A DNA stretch of 64,000 bases from contig NZ_JABBGE010000003.1 of NCBI RefSeq assembly GCF_012927245.1, forward strand, positions 372,001-436,000, given 5' to 3'. This document shows, in pieces, positions 19,169 to 27,127 of the stretch. The notes under the pieces are model-generated. The model searched no databases, was not told where the DNA came from, and saw only the letters and a program-made list of their open reading frames with translations. Each line of letters begins with the position of its first letter. Position 1 is the stretch's first letter. This DNA is from Streptomyces sp. R302. Its GTDB lineage: Bacteria; Actinomycetota; Actinomycetes; Streptomycetales; Streptomycetaceae. The translations under genes were made by a program, and so were the position numbers.

Positions 19169-19751
19169 GCTCCTCATTCTTGTCGGGGTGCGTGGTCGGT
19201 CCCGTGATGCCGATCTCGGCGAGGTTCCGCGCCTCCTGGCTCGCGGGGTCGTACGCCTTCGCGGCCGTGAGGACGATCCGGGCCTTCTCCGGGGTGATCA
19301 CCTCGACGTCGCGGGTGTTCCACGGGGTGTCCCGGGGGCTGTCGGCCGAGACCGAGTCGGGGCGGACCGCCCGGCAGGCGTCGACGATCCCGTCGATCTG
19401 GCCGAGCACGCAGGAGAAGCTGACGCTCATCGCCGGCGCCTCGGCGGGTACGGACTCCGCCGCGACGAGCAGCACGTCCTGGAACGCCCAGCGGCGCAGG
19501 TGCACCAGGACGCCGGGGACGGAGAACAGCTCGAAGAAGCCGAGGCCGCGGGTCCAGAAGTCCAGGGAGGCGGCGAGGTCGGCGGTGGGGACGGAGACGA
19601 AGGCGGGCATGCCGTAGATGCCGTGGAAGGGCTCCGGCGGCACGGCGTCGGGGCCGGGGGTGGGGACGGGGCTGATCTCGAAGGCGTCGTAGTAGTTCTT
19701 GCTGTTCTTGGCGTCGTCGTCGTCGTCGTGGTCGTGGTCGTGGTCGCTCAT
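19161..19751 (-). CDS. VOC (glyoxalase/bleomycin-resistance fold) protein with His/Asp-rich N-terminus
   Basis: A 196-residue protein. The first 12 residues are a metal-binding-looking run, SDHDHDHDDDDD; from about residue 40 there is one or more VOC beta-alpha-beta-beta-beta units (PAFVSVPTADLAASLDFWTR, then GLGFFELF). VOC proteins bind metals and often drugs. The downstream gene overlaps and encodes a TipA-like MerR sensor, so the pair may handle an antibiotic or toxic electrophile (inference). ATG at 19751 follows GGGTGGGG; GTG at 19760 is the alternative. Confidence 0.8.
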   Translation of the reverse strand: MSDHDHDHDDDDDAKNSKNYYDAFEISPVPTPGPDAVPPEPFHGIYGMPAFVSVPTADLAASLDFWTRGLGFFELFSVPGVLVHLRRWAFQDVLLVAAESVPAEAPAMSVSFSCVLGQIDGIVDACRAVRPDSVSADSPRDTPWNTRDVEVITPEKARIVLTAAKAYDPASQEARNLAEIGITGPTTHPDKNEEHV

Positions 19752-19837
19752 GGACCCCACCCTTCAGCCTCACGTCGCGTGAGGGTCAAGTCCGCGATCC
19801 ACGGGCGCCGGGGCGTCGGCTGTGGTTGGCTGCCGGG

Positions 19838-20413
19838 GTGACTCAGGACCTGGAGACCGTCGCGTTCGCATCCGCCGAGGACTTCGAGGCGTGGCTCGCC
19901 GAGCACCACTCCTCCCGGCCCGGCATCTGGCTCAAGATCCGCAAGAAGGCGCCCGGAGTCGTCGCCCTGGACTACGCCCAGGCGCTCGACGTGGCGCTCT
20001 GCTACGGCTGGATCGACGGGCAGAAGGCGAAGTTCGACGAGGAGTGGTGGCTCCAGCGGTTCACCCCGCGCAAGCGCGCCAGCAAGTGGTCGAAGATCAA
20101 CCGGGACAAGGTGACGGTTCTGATCGAACAGGGCCGGATGCGGCCGCCCGGACAGGCCGAGATCGACCGCGCGAAGGCCGACGGCCGCTGGGACGCGGCG
20201 TACGACGGCTCGAAGGCCGCCACCGTGCCGGACGACTTCGCGGCGGCCCTCGCGGCCGAACCGGCGGCCGCGGCCTTCTTCGAGACGCTCGACCGCCGGA
20301 ACCGTTTCGCCGTCCTGTACCGGATCCAGGAGCCCAAGCGGGCCGAGACCCGGACGCGCCGGATCGAGAAGTACGTGGCGATGCTGGCGAAGGGGGAGAA
20401 GCCGCACCCGTGA
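19838..20413 (+). CDS. YdeI/OmpD-associated family protein
   Basis: A 191-residue soluble protein of the YdeI family: FASAEDFEAWLAEHH at the start, the signature ALDVALCYGWIDGQ, then RFTPRKRASKWSKIN and a C-terminal RRNRFAVLYRIQEPKRAETR. The family's biochemical role is not established; some members are linked to peptide resistance. The GTG at 19838 follows a weak ribosome site. Confidence 0.82.
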   Translation: MTQDLETVAFASAEDFEAWLAEHHSSRPGIWLKIRKKAPGVVALDYAQALDVALCYGWIDGQKAKFDEEWWLQRFTPRKRASKWSKINRDKVTVLIEQGRMRPPGQAEIDRAKADGRWDAAYDGSKAATVPDDFAAALAAEPAAAAFFETLDRRNRFAVLYRIQEPKRAETRTRRIEKYVAMLAKGEKPHP

Positions 20414-20531
20414 CGCCCGGCGCGCCGCCCGGTTGTCAGGCCGTCCGGTTTGTCAGGCCGCCCGGTTGTCAGAGGCGGCGCGTATCGTGCCGGCCGTCGG
20501 AACTGGTTCTGCTGCACTGGGGAGTACCGCC

Positions 20532-21230
20532 GTGGACATGCTGCTCATCGCCGGACTGTGGCTCGACGCGTCCGCCTGGGACGACGTCGTCCCCGAACTC
20601 GCCGCCCTCGGCCACCGCGCCGTGCCCGTCGCCCTGCCGGGGCAGGGGGACGGCGACGCGTCCGCGACGCTCGCGGACCAGCGGGCCGCGGTGCTCGCCG
20701 CCGTCGACGCGGCGGAGGGGAAGCCGCTGGTCGTGGGCCACTCGGCGGCGGCCACCCTGGCCTGGCTGGCCGCCGACGCGCGGCCGGGGAAGGTGGGCGG
20801 GGTCGCGCTGGTCGGCGGCTTCCCGGCCCCCGACGGGCGGGCGTACGCCGACTTCTTCCCGATCGTGGACGGCGCCATGGCCTTCCCCGGCTGGGGCCCC
20901 TTCGAAGGCCCGGACGCGGCCGACCTGGACGAGCCGGCGCGGGACCGGCTCGCGGCGAAGGCCGCCGCGGTGCCCGTGCCTGAGGGGGTCGCCAGGGGAG
21001 TCGTACACCTCGCCGACGAGCGCCGCTTCGACGTGCCCGTCGCCCTCGTCTGCCCCGAGTTCACCCCCGCCCAGGCCCGCGAGTGGATCGCCGCGGGCGA
21101 CAGCCCCGAACTCGCCCGCGCCCGCCGCCTCGCGTACGTCGACCTCGACTCGGGGCACTGGCCGATGGCCACGAGGCCGCGCGAACTGGCACACGTCCTG
21201 GTGGAGTTCGGCCGTGAGCTGGCGGACTGA
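20532..21230 (+). CDS. Alpha/beta hydrolase
   Basis: A 232-residue hydrolase of the small salicylate-esterase-like group. The oxyanion region is IAGLWLDASAW, the nucleophile lies in VVGHSAAATLAWLA (Ser about residue 74), the acid is probably in VALVCPEF, and the His in DLDSGHWPMATRP. The substrate is unknown. The GTG at 20532 has GGGGAG 7 nt upstream. It follows the YdeI gene by 118 bp. Confidence 0.85.
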   Translation: MDMLLIAGLWLDASAWDDVVPELAALGHRAVPVALPGQGDGDASATLADQRAAVLAAVDAAEGKPLVVGHSAAATLAWLAADARPGKVGGVALVGGFPAPDGRAYADFFPIVDGAMAFPGWGPFEGPDAADLDEPARDRLAAKAAAVPVPEGVARGVVHLADERRFDVPVALVCPEFTPAQAREWIAAGDSPELARARRLAYVDLDSGHWPMATRPRELAHVLVEFGRELAD

Positions 21231-21279
21231 GGCGAAGAGAGCTCGCCGTCGTCAGTCCGCCGTAGTCAGTCCGCCGTCG

Positions 21280-21702
21280 TCAGTCCGCCGTCACGCCCCA
21301 GTAGCCGATGCGCGTCGGCTCGCCGCCTTCGAAGAGGGGGGTGCAGCGACCGAGGCCCCGGTCGGGGTAGAGGTCGTCGTCGGCCCGGAGGGCGGCTTCC
21401 CACTCCGCGGCGGTGGGCTTGCCGTGCGGACACCAGGCGCGGACCTCCTCCCGCGTCAACGGGCGCATGTAGGGCCCGTCTTCGGGCGCCGTCGCGTCGA
21501 CCGTGCGGATCTGATCCAAGACCGTGGCCGTGCCGCCGGTGAAGATGTACTCGGCCCAGTCCTCGCTCTTCCACAGCTCCTCGATCGTGCGATCCGGGAA
21601 CCCACGGTCGTCCTCGGCCAGTTCGTCCGCCTGCGCCCGCCGGAACGCGACCGCCGGATCGGCGTCGTACGGCCCGATCTGCCACCAGCTGTTGCCACCC
21701 AA
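21280..21702 (-). CDS. Conserved hypothetical protein
   Basis: A 140-residue protein that starts GGNSWWQIGPYDADPAVAFR and contains AEDDRGFPDRTIEELWKSED and AWCPHGKPTAAEWEAALRAD, ending with GYWGVTAD. I do not know its function; it is soluble and acidic and looks like a family restricted to actinobacteria. A TTG start at 21702 is chosen because GGAGACAGG lies upstream and the protein-like reading begins there. Confidence 0.65.
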   Translation of the reverse strand: MGGNSWWQIGPYDADPAVAFRRAQADELAEDDRGFPDRTIEELWKSEDWAEYIFTGGTATVLDQIRTVDATAPEDGPYMRPLTREEVRAWCPHGKPTAAEWEAALRADDDLYPDRGLGRCTPLFEGGEPTRIGYWGVTAD

Positions 21703-21805
21703 GACCTGTCTCCGTCTCCGGCTTCCTCGTCCGTCCGGCTTCCGCTGGGGAGCGTAAGGCTCGGGTACGACAGTCCGGAGCGTCCGGGCCCCTACGCTGG
21801 GGAAC

Positions 21806-22189
21806 ATGGCATGCCGCATCAGTGAGTTGATCCTCGAATGCGCCGATCCCGAACGGCTCGCCGTGTTCTGGAGCGAGGTCCTCGGGTACGTCGAGATCGG
21901 GCGGGAGGGCGACGGGAGCATCGAGATCGGGCCGCCCGGAGCCGGCTTCGGCGGGCCGCAGCCGACGATCGTCCTCAGCCCGAACAGCGCGCCCCGCGCC
22001 GAGAAGCTCCGCCTCCACATCGACGTCAACCCGACCGACCGCGACCAGGACGCCGAACTGGAACGGCTGCTCGCCCTCGGCGCGAGGCCGGCGGACGTCG
22101 GGCAGACGGGCGAGGAGAACTGGCACGTCCTGCAGGACCCTGAGGGCAACGTCTTCTGCCTCCTGCGCCGGCGCATCAACCCGGCCTGA
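21806..22189 (+). CDS. VOC family protein
   Basis: A 127-residue single-unit VOC protein: ECADPERLAVFWSEVLGYVE, then RLHIDVNPTDRDQ and WHVLQDPEGNVFCLL. The pattern is that of the actinobacterial 'glyoxalase-like' proteins acting as dimers, with His and Glu metal ligands at HIDV and at the C-terminal PEGN. Substrate unknown. It is the last host-like gene before the accessory island. Confidence 0.82.
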   Translation: MACRISELILECADPERLAVFWSEVLGYVEIGREGDGSIEIGPPGAGFGGPQPTIVLSPNSAPRAEKLRLHIDVNPTDRDQDAELERLLALGARPADVGQTGEENWHVLQDPEGNVFCLLRRRINPA

Positions 22190-22292
22190 CCAGCCGCCTC
22201 GTGGTCCGAATGCCGCCAGCGCCACGCGGGCGGCGCGGGAAGGCTGGGCACGCGTGGTTTCGGGAGGCGGTCACGAGGACTGCAGTGTTCGA

Positions 22293-22450
22293 TTTGTTCA
22301 CGAGTTGCGGTTCTGGCGCAACTCGCGTGAAACCTCGTCGAGCTGGCTCGTAACGGGCTGGTAGCGCGCCGCTGACCTGCTGGTTTCCACGACCCTCGCG
22401 GACTCTGTCCCCGAGGGTCGGCTCGACTTCACGGAAGTTGTGCCAGAGCC
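22293..22450. repeat. MITE-like repeat, copy A
   Basis: 158 bp with imperfect inverted ends: the left end TTTGTTCACGAGTT followed by CGGTTCTGGC, and the right end GAAGTTGTGCCAGAGCC. Positions 22316-22450 recur in the same orientation at 24062-24196 with about 132 of 135 bases identical. It encodes no believable protein. The ends beginning GGCTCTGGCACAACTTCC suggest a small non-autonomous derivative of an insertion sequence; the parent family is not certain. Confidence 0.7.
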
Positions 22451-22522
22451 CGAGTTTGGGAGGCGTGCCGCTGACCCGGTGGGGACATGTACTCCGAACC
22501 CCAGGCGTCGCGCGCTGCGCAC

Positions 22523-22546
22523 CTGTCGACGCTCACGTAATTCCCC
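22523..22546. repeat. Inner inverted repeat, left copy
   Basis: Read on the minus strand this is GGGGAATTACGTGAGCGTCG plus ACAG. It matches 23244-23267 in inverted orientation at 22 of 24 bases. A partial third copy, TCACGTAATTCCCCA, follows at 22573-22587. Confidence 0.6.
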
Positions 22547-22682
22547 ATTCCCCATGAGTCGCACCTTCGGCTTCACGTAATTCCCCACCCCTGTCCGGAC
22601 GGCGGCTCGGTGTACGGCTCAGACGGATGGACGATGGGTATCACCGTGCCCACCCAGCATGGCCGCAGTGGAGAATTCGAAC

Positions 22683-23081
22683 ATGACAACGAGTGCGTCA
22701 GATGCAGACAAGGTGGAAGCGGCATGGCGGGAGCTGATCGGCTCCGACCGGGTGAGCGCTGAGCTGGTTGCGGCGGCATACGCCGAGCCGCGGCTACGGC
22801 AGCTCTTCCCCTGGGTGGGGATGTGGGAGCTGCACTTCAGTCGCTGCACTGAGCAGCGTTGGACATGGGACGTTCCCTACGTCGGCCCCACAGCAGCCGG
22901 CCCAGGCCACGCCGGGCCGTACTACGTCGAAGGACCTTTGCGGACTCAGAAGGTCGGGAGAGCTGATACAGCGCAGGAGGCGATCGCGATGGTCGTGGAG
23001 CGACTGCCGCCCAACTGTGGGCCCGCGTTCGACGGTACGCCCGAAGAACTGGCCGTGTTCGAGAGCGGAAGAGACCTGTGA
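22683..23081 (+). CDS. DUF6193-like protein
   Basis: A 132-residue soluble protein with ELVAAAYAEPRLRQLFPWVG, WELHFSRCTEQRWTWDVPYV and a C-terminal DTAQEAIAMVVERLP. This matches the actinobacterial DUF6193 pattern, whose members are often found near natural-product or toxin-immunity loci and whose biochemical role is unknown. ATG at 22683 follows GTGGAGAA; an in-frame ATG at 22659 is possible. The gene is enclosed by a 24-bp inverted repeat and by MITE-like repeats further out. Confidence 0.7.
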   Translation: MTTSASDADKVEAAWRELIGSDRVSAELVAAAYAEPRLRQLFPWVGMWELHFSRCTEQRWTWDVPYVGPTAAGPGHAGPYYVEGPLRTQKVGRADTAQEAIAMVVERLPPNCGPAFDGTPEELAVFESGRDL

Positions 23082-23243
23082 TCGAACGGAGCTTTCGAGC
23101 GGGGGGCGGGTCCGACGGTCTCGGCCGACCAGCCGCTCGGTCGAGATGAAGGCGATTTTGAACGTGGGTGTTCCACCTCTCATGGGTAGCGTCCACGGTG
23201 CGGGCTCCGGGATTCCCCTGGGGAAGATCGTGAACTTCCGGCT

Positions 23244-23267
23244 GGGGAATTGCGTGAGCGTCCACAG
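23244..23267. repeat. Inner inverted repeat, right copy
   Basis: GGGGAATTGCGTGAGCGTCC plus ACAG, inverted relative to 22523-22546 (22 of 24 identical). Together they enclose the DUF6193 gene. The surrounding 23082-23403 gap (322 bp) holds no supported gene. Confidence 0.6.
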
Positions 23268-23403
23268 CACCATGCTGCCGGCATCGTCGCCAGCCGGGAC
23301 CAGGTCGGCGGCTGCGCCCGTAGGCAGGAGCTCTTCAGACCCATGGATGTGTCTCTGCCGGACCGATCGGTAGGGTCTCGGAGACGAGAGAAGAGACCCT
23401 CCG

Positions 23404-24036
23404 ATGGACTCCCGCATCACCCGCATACGCTCCAAGCTGGCGAAGATCCCGTACCAGGCGCGACGAAGCCACTCGATGGCTTCGGAGCGCCACCAGTTCC
23501 GCCTCGGCCCGTGCGTCAGCGCTTCAGAGGCCGACGTCTTCGAGGCGGAGCACCGCATCGTCCTGCCTGCGGCCTATCGGGCGTTCCTCACCGAACTCGG
23601 CGGCAGCGGCGCCGGCCCCTTCTACGGCCTTCTTCCACTGGACGAGTGCAGGCTGTTCACGATGAACCGGAAGCCGGCGGACGGCAGCCCACGGGGATTC
23701 ACTCATGGCGACCACTCGGACGCGCTGCAGGGTGACCTGTTCCTCCACATCATTGAGATGGGCTGCAGCGATCTGTGCTTGATCGGGGTGACCGGGCCCC
23801 TTGCCGGTCGTGTGGTCACGGGCAACGCGGACGGCTTCTGGCCCCCGAACGTCTCCTCGGCGCAGGACTTCCTCAGCTGGTACGAACGGTGGCTCGACCA
23901 CATGCGGGACGGCAAGGACAACCGCGCACTGGGACTGACCTCCCCGATAATCGTCGCGACCGCCTCGTGGGGCCCCCGTGCCACAGCCAGTCCTCGCTGC
24001 CGTAACCCAGTACATCGACCAAGCCGTACTCCGTGA
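23404..24036 (+). CDS. SMI1/KNR4-type (immunity-like) protein, C-terminus possibly extended
   Basis: A 210-residue protein with an SMI1/KNR4 fold: FRLGPCVSASEADVFEAEHR, VLPAAYRAFLTELGGSGAGP, FYGLLPLDE, then LCLIGVTGPLAGRVVTGNAD and SAQDFLSWYERWLDHM. The superfamily is best known for immunity proteins to contact-dependent or polymorphic toxins; no toxin gene is adjacent. The domain ends near residue 180, and the remaining tail (SPIIVATASWGPRATASPRC onward) does not look like the family and runs toward MITE copy B, so the original stop may have been lost. Confidence 0.8.
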   Translation: MDSRITRIRSKLAKIPYQARRSHSMASERHQFRLGPCVSASEADVFEAEHRIVLPAAYRAFLTELGGSGAGPFYGLLPLDECRLFTMNRKPADGSPRGFTHGDHSDALQGDLFLHIIEMGCSDLCLIGVTGPLAGRVVTGNADGFWPPNVSSAQDFLSWYERWLDHMRDGKDNRALGLTSPIIVATASWGPRATASPRCRNPVHRPSRTP

Positions 24037-24061
24037 CCGCATCGCGGAGCCCCCTCAAGAC

Positions 24062-24211
24062 GCGCAACTTCCGTGAAACCTCGTCGAGCTGGCTCGTAAC
24101 GGGCTGGTAGCGCGCCGCTGACCTGCTGGTTTCCACGACCCTCGCGGACTCTGTCCCCGAGGGTCGGCTCGACTCCACGGAAGTTGTGCCAGAGCCGAAA
24201 CTCGTGAACAA
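24062..24211. repeat. MITE-like repeat, copy B
   Basis: A second copy of the 135-bp repeat (24062-24196) in the same orientation as copy A. Its right end continues GAAACTCGTGAACAAA, which is the inverted counterpart of copy A's left end TTTGTTCACGAGTT. The outer ends (22293-22330 and 24174-24211) thus form an approximately 38-bp imperfect inverted repeat bounding a 1.9-kb unit. Confidence 0.7.
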
Positions 24212-24223
24212 AGCCATTCACCC

Positions 24224-24547
24224 ACACGCTTGTCCTGCGCTCGGTGATCAGCGGAGCGACCGGGGCCCTCTCGGGATGGCTGGACGACCGGCACGGCCCC
24301 GGTACCTTCGTCGGTCTGTTCCGCACGCCCGAGTACTTCGACCCCGGTGTGCCCGTCTGAAGGGTCCTGCCGAAACGACGATGCAGCTCCGCGCGTCCCG
24401 TCCGCCCAGGCGAGCGCCTCGCCCCCGTCGCGTACGCACCGTTGCGGCGGTGGGCGGGCGCGCTGCGGACGGCCGCATCCTCGGCGGGCGCCTCGTCGAA
24501 CTCCCCCCATGCCCCTACTGCACGCAGAACTCGTTGCCCTCGGGGTC
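24224..24547. repeat. Long direct repeat, left copy
   Basis: 324 bp matching 32695-33019 with seven substitutions and one indel in a C run. It carries the last approximately 45 codons of the unknown gene found whole at 31875-32831 and, antisense, the last 10 codons of the VOC gene (DPEGNEFCVQ). Similarity stops sharply after CTCGGGGTC at 24547. On the left it begins within about 12 bp of MITE copy B. Confidence 0.85.
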
Positions 24548-24617
24548 TCCCAACACTCCGTTCTAGCGGTTCTGGAGTGCGGGCAGGGTGTCGTCGACGC
24601 TGGTCAGGGACGTAGTC

Positions 24618-24634
24618 GGGAATTCGTTGGTCCC
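24618..24634. promoter_or_regulatory. GGGA-N9-TCCC motif before the integrase start
   Basis: GGGAATTCGTTGGTCCC ends 10 bp before the integrase ATG. It is the same 17-bp motif found four times at 26.6-26.8 kb, suggesting an operator controlling integrase or a recombination arm site. Confidence 0.45.
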
Positions 24635-24644
24635 CACAGGGACT

Positions 24645-26382
24645 ATGACGACTACACCGCGGAACCCTCTCGCGGGCACGGTCTACGCCGAGACCCTGCG
24701 GGGCGTGCGGTGTGTCCGTCTGTCCGTGCTCACCGACGAGACCACCAGCCCCGAGCGGCAGCGCGAGGCCGACGACCAAGCGGCAGCCGCGCACAACATC
24801 AGCTTCGGCGAGGGTGACCAGCTCCGCGAAGCGGTAGACCTTGACGTCTCCGCTTCCAAGATCAGCCCCTTTGACCGTCCGCAGCTCGGACAGTGGCTCG
24901 CACGCCCCGACGACTTTGACGCCCTGGTGTGGTGGCGGTTTGACCGTGCCATCCGGTCCATGGCGGACATGCACAAGCTCGCCGAGTGGGCCCGCGAGCA
25001 CCGAAAGGTGTTGGTGTTCGCCGAGGGCATCGGCGGGGGGCAAGCTCGTCTTTGACTTCCGCAACCCCATGGACCCCATGGCGGAACTTCAAATGACGAT
25101 GTTCGCCTTTGCCGCTCAGGTCGAGGCACAGAGCATCAGCGACCGCGTTACCGGCGCCATGGCTGCCATCCGGAAGATGCCGCTTCGGTGGAGTGGTGGT
25201 GGTCGTCCGCCGTACGGCTACATGCCCGCCCCCATGCCGCAGGAACACGGCGGTATCGGGTGGACGCTGGTTCCGGACCCCGACGCGGTGGCGATCATTG
25301 AACGGATCGTCCGAGAGCTGTTGGAAGACAAGACCGTTTCGGCGGTGGCTGCTGGTCTCAACACCGATGGCATCCCGAGCCCGCGTGATCACTGGGCCGT
25401 GAAGATGAAGCGCGACAAGGGCGGGAAGACCGGCGGGGCCAAGGGGTCGCACGTCGTGCGTGACGTGTTCAAGTGGACTCCTGCGGTCATCACGCGGATG
25501 TTGCGTAATGAATCGCTGCTCGGCTGGAAGATGCACAAGGGCAAGCCCGTGCGGGACGCCGAGGGCAACCCGGTCATGCAGACCGAACAGCCGATCATGA
25601 CTCGCGCGGAGTTCGACGCGATCGGTGCCGTGCTCGACTCTCGCAGCATCGACAACCGCGAGCGGCACGACACAGACGCGTTGCTGTTGCGCGTGATCCA
25701 CTGCGATTCGTGCGGGGGGCGTATGTACCTCAGCAAGCAGGAAGGGAAGCGCGGCAACTACAAGTGCAACAGCCACGCCCGGGGCGACCTTTGCGAAGCC
25801 CCGTCCAACATCCGCGCGGACTGGGCAGATGAGTACGTGACCGCCGAGTTCCTGCGGCTGGTCGGCTCGATCGGAACGAAACTTGTTGTCGAGACCCCCG
25901 GGTACGACCCCGAGCCCGAGTTGTTGGCCACGGTCGCGGAGTTCGCCGAGCACCAGGAGCAGAAGGGGCGCCAGAAGTCCAAGCACGCGGCAAAGGCGTG
26001 GCAAGACCGGGCGGACGCGTTGGACGCGCGCATAGCCCTGCTGGAGGCTACCGAGAAGGTCGAGCCGAGTCGCACGGTCACCCCGACCGGCCGCACGTTC
26101 GCCGACGAGTGGGCCGAGAAGGACACCGCGGGCCGGCGAGCGATGCTCATCGAGGCGGGGGTACGGCTGGACGTACGGCGCGGCACCCGTGGCGGGTGGC
26201 GGAAGCTGGACACGCGACGCGTGGACTTCACCATGCGCGGAGAGCTGGACCCTGCCGCGGAAGCTGTCACCGACACCGCCGGGGACCAGGAAGCCGAAAG
26301 CCGCAACGACGCCCCACCGGCCCTGGGCAACGCCGTACGGCTCATGGAAACGAGCGGAGATCACGTCCTTGTAGCTGCATGA
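24645..26382 (+). pseudogene. Large serine integrase, interrupted by a +1 frameshift
   Basis: This is a site-specific recombinase of the phiC31/TG1 class. The N-terminal catalytic domain has VRLSVLTDETTSPERQRE, with nucleophile Ser about residue 27. The recombinase domain follows (RWSGGGRPPYGYMPAPMP; TPAVITRMLRNESLLGWKMH), then a zinc ribbon (CDSCGGRMYL ... YKCN ... GDLC) and a coiled coil (AWQDRADALDARIALLE). The reading frame shifts at a GGGGGG tract at about 25035-25040: the first frame ends GIGGGQARL at 25055, while removing one G gives GIGGGKLVFDFRN and restores an approximately 578-residue protein to 26382. This is either a true inactivating mutation or a homopolymer sequencing error. 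ATG at 24645 is the likely start; an in-frame one lies at 24588. Confidence 0.88.
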
Positions 26383-26410
26383 CTGGGCGTCCGTGCTGCC
26401 CTAGCCAAGT

Positions 26411-26438
26411 CCCGGTAGTCCTTCGTGGACCGCCGGGG
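26411..26438. terminator. Terminator after the integrase
   Basis: CCCGGTAGTCC, loop TTCGT, GGACCGCCGGG forms an interrupted stem just after the integrase stop, followed by GCTTTGCTG. Confidence 0.5.
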
Positions 26439-26494
26439 CTTTGCTGTATCCGCAGCGGGGCCGACCAGCGGGCGGACCATGGTGACATGGTGAT

Positions 26495-26522
26495 TTGAGA
26501 CTGTTGTTCGTATGAACATAAA
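26495..26522 (+). promoter_or_regulatory. Candidate promoter in an AT-rich stretch
   Basis: TTGAGA (26495-26500), a 16-bp spacer and CATAAA (26517-26522) in an unusually AT-rich run for this genome. The palindrome TGTTCGTATGAACA (26505-26518) overlaps the spacer and could be an operator. It would drive the small genes starting at 26889. Confidence 0.35.
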
Positions 26523-26581
26523 AAAATAAGGGAGAAACCGAGGGCACCACCAGAACGCCATGTCGCCATGGTCGGTCCGGC

Positions 26582-26809
26582 GGGAATCTCTCCGTCCCTA
26601 CTACTCCCGGAAGCAAGTAGAGACGCAGACCCCTGCGGCCCCGAGGGGCGCGGGACATCGCTGGTCCCCACAACACAGTGAGGGGCTGTACGAAGTCACC
26701 GAGCGCGCCGCACGGCGGGTGCCGGGAATTCGTTGCTCCTTACTACACAGAGAAGGCGCGGGGTGGTTCCTGTGCGCCGAAGGGGGGGCTGGGGGAATCC
26801 TCTGCTCCC
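26582..26809. repeat. Four 17-bp GGGA-N9-TCCC motifs spaced about 70 bp
   Basis: Sites at 26582-26598 (GGGAATCTCTCCGTCCC), 26652-26668 (GGGACATCGCTGGTCCC), 26724-26740 (GGGAATTCGTTGCTCCT) and 26793-26809 (GGGAATCCTCTGCTCCC) are 70, 72 and 69 bp apart. Each is followed by a related tail (CYACWACWC or similar). The intervening DNA is not conserved. They occupy the otherwise gene-free 26383-26888 gap upstream of the element's small-protein genes. Protein-binding sites (repressor or recombinase) seem most likely. Confidence 0.6.
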
Positions 26810-26888
26810 TATAACTGAGTAGCACCACCAAGCACGCGGGTTCGACGGCGGTAGGGCCGTCGGCGATAGAGAACAGGAGAGGTAGCCC

Positions 26889-27125
26889 ATGGGCGCCATT
26901 TTGAGTGGAGCGGGATTTCTGGACGGGCCGAGGAACAAGGGGCAGATCCAGGCCGATGCATGGAACTGGGACGAGCGGATGGAGGAACTGGCCGCGCTCA
27001 AGGTGTCGAACCCCGAGACGTTCGACCGTCTGAGCCCGACCGTGAGGATGAGTCTCGGCTACTACGAGCAGGACAAGAAGCTGGCTGCCGAACACGGCCG
27101 CGATGTGACCAACGGGGGTAAGTGA
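26889..27125 (+). CDS. Element-encoded small protein
   Basis: A 78-residue hydrophilic protein beginning MGAILSGAGFLDGPRNKGQI. I do not recognise it. GGAGAGG lies at good spacing before ATG, and the stop overlaps or touches the next start, so it is the first gene of a small operon. Confidence 0.65.
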   Translation: MGAILSGAGFLDGPRNKGQIQADAWNWDERMEELAALKVSNPETFDRLSPTVRMSLGYYEQDKKLAAEHGRDVTNGGK

Positions 27126-27127
27126 GC

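Noticed and set aside
22298..22588. Minus-strand frame inside the MITE-like repeat as a gene
   Set aside because: The same frame recurs in both repeat copies but with different ends and no ribosome site; it is better explained as non-coding repeat DNA.
24588..24644. Earlier integrase start at 24588
   Set aside because: The extra 19 residues lie over the conserved motif and possible attachment region and do not resemble integrase N-termini; ATG at 24645 fits the family better.
26582..26809. CRISPR-like array
   Set aside because: The repeats are only 17 bp, vary between copies, and are separated by about 53 bp of unrelated DNA; no cas genes are present.
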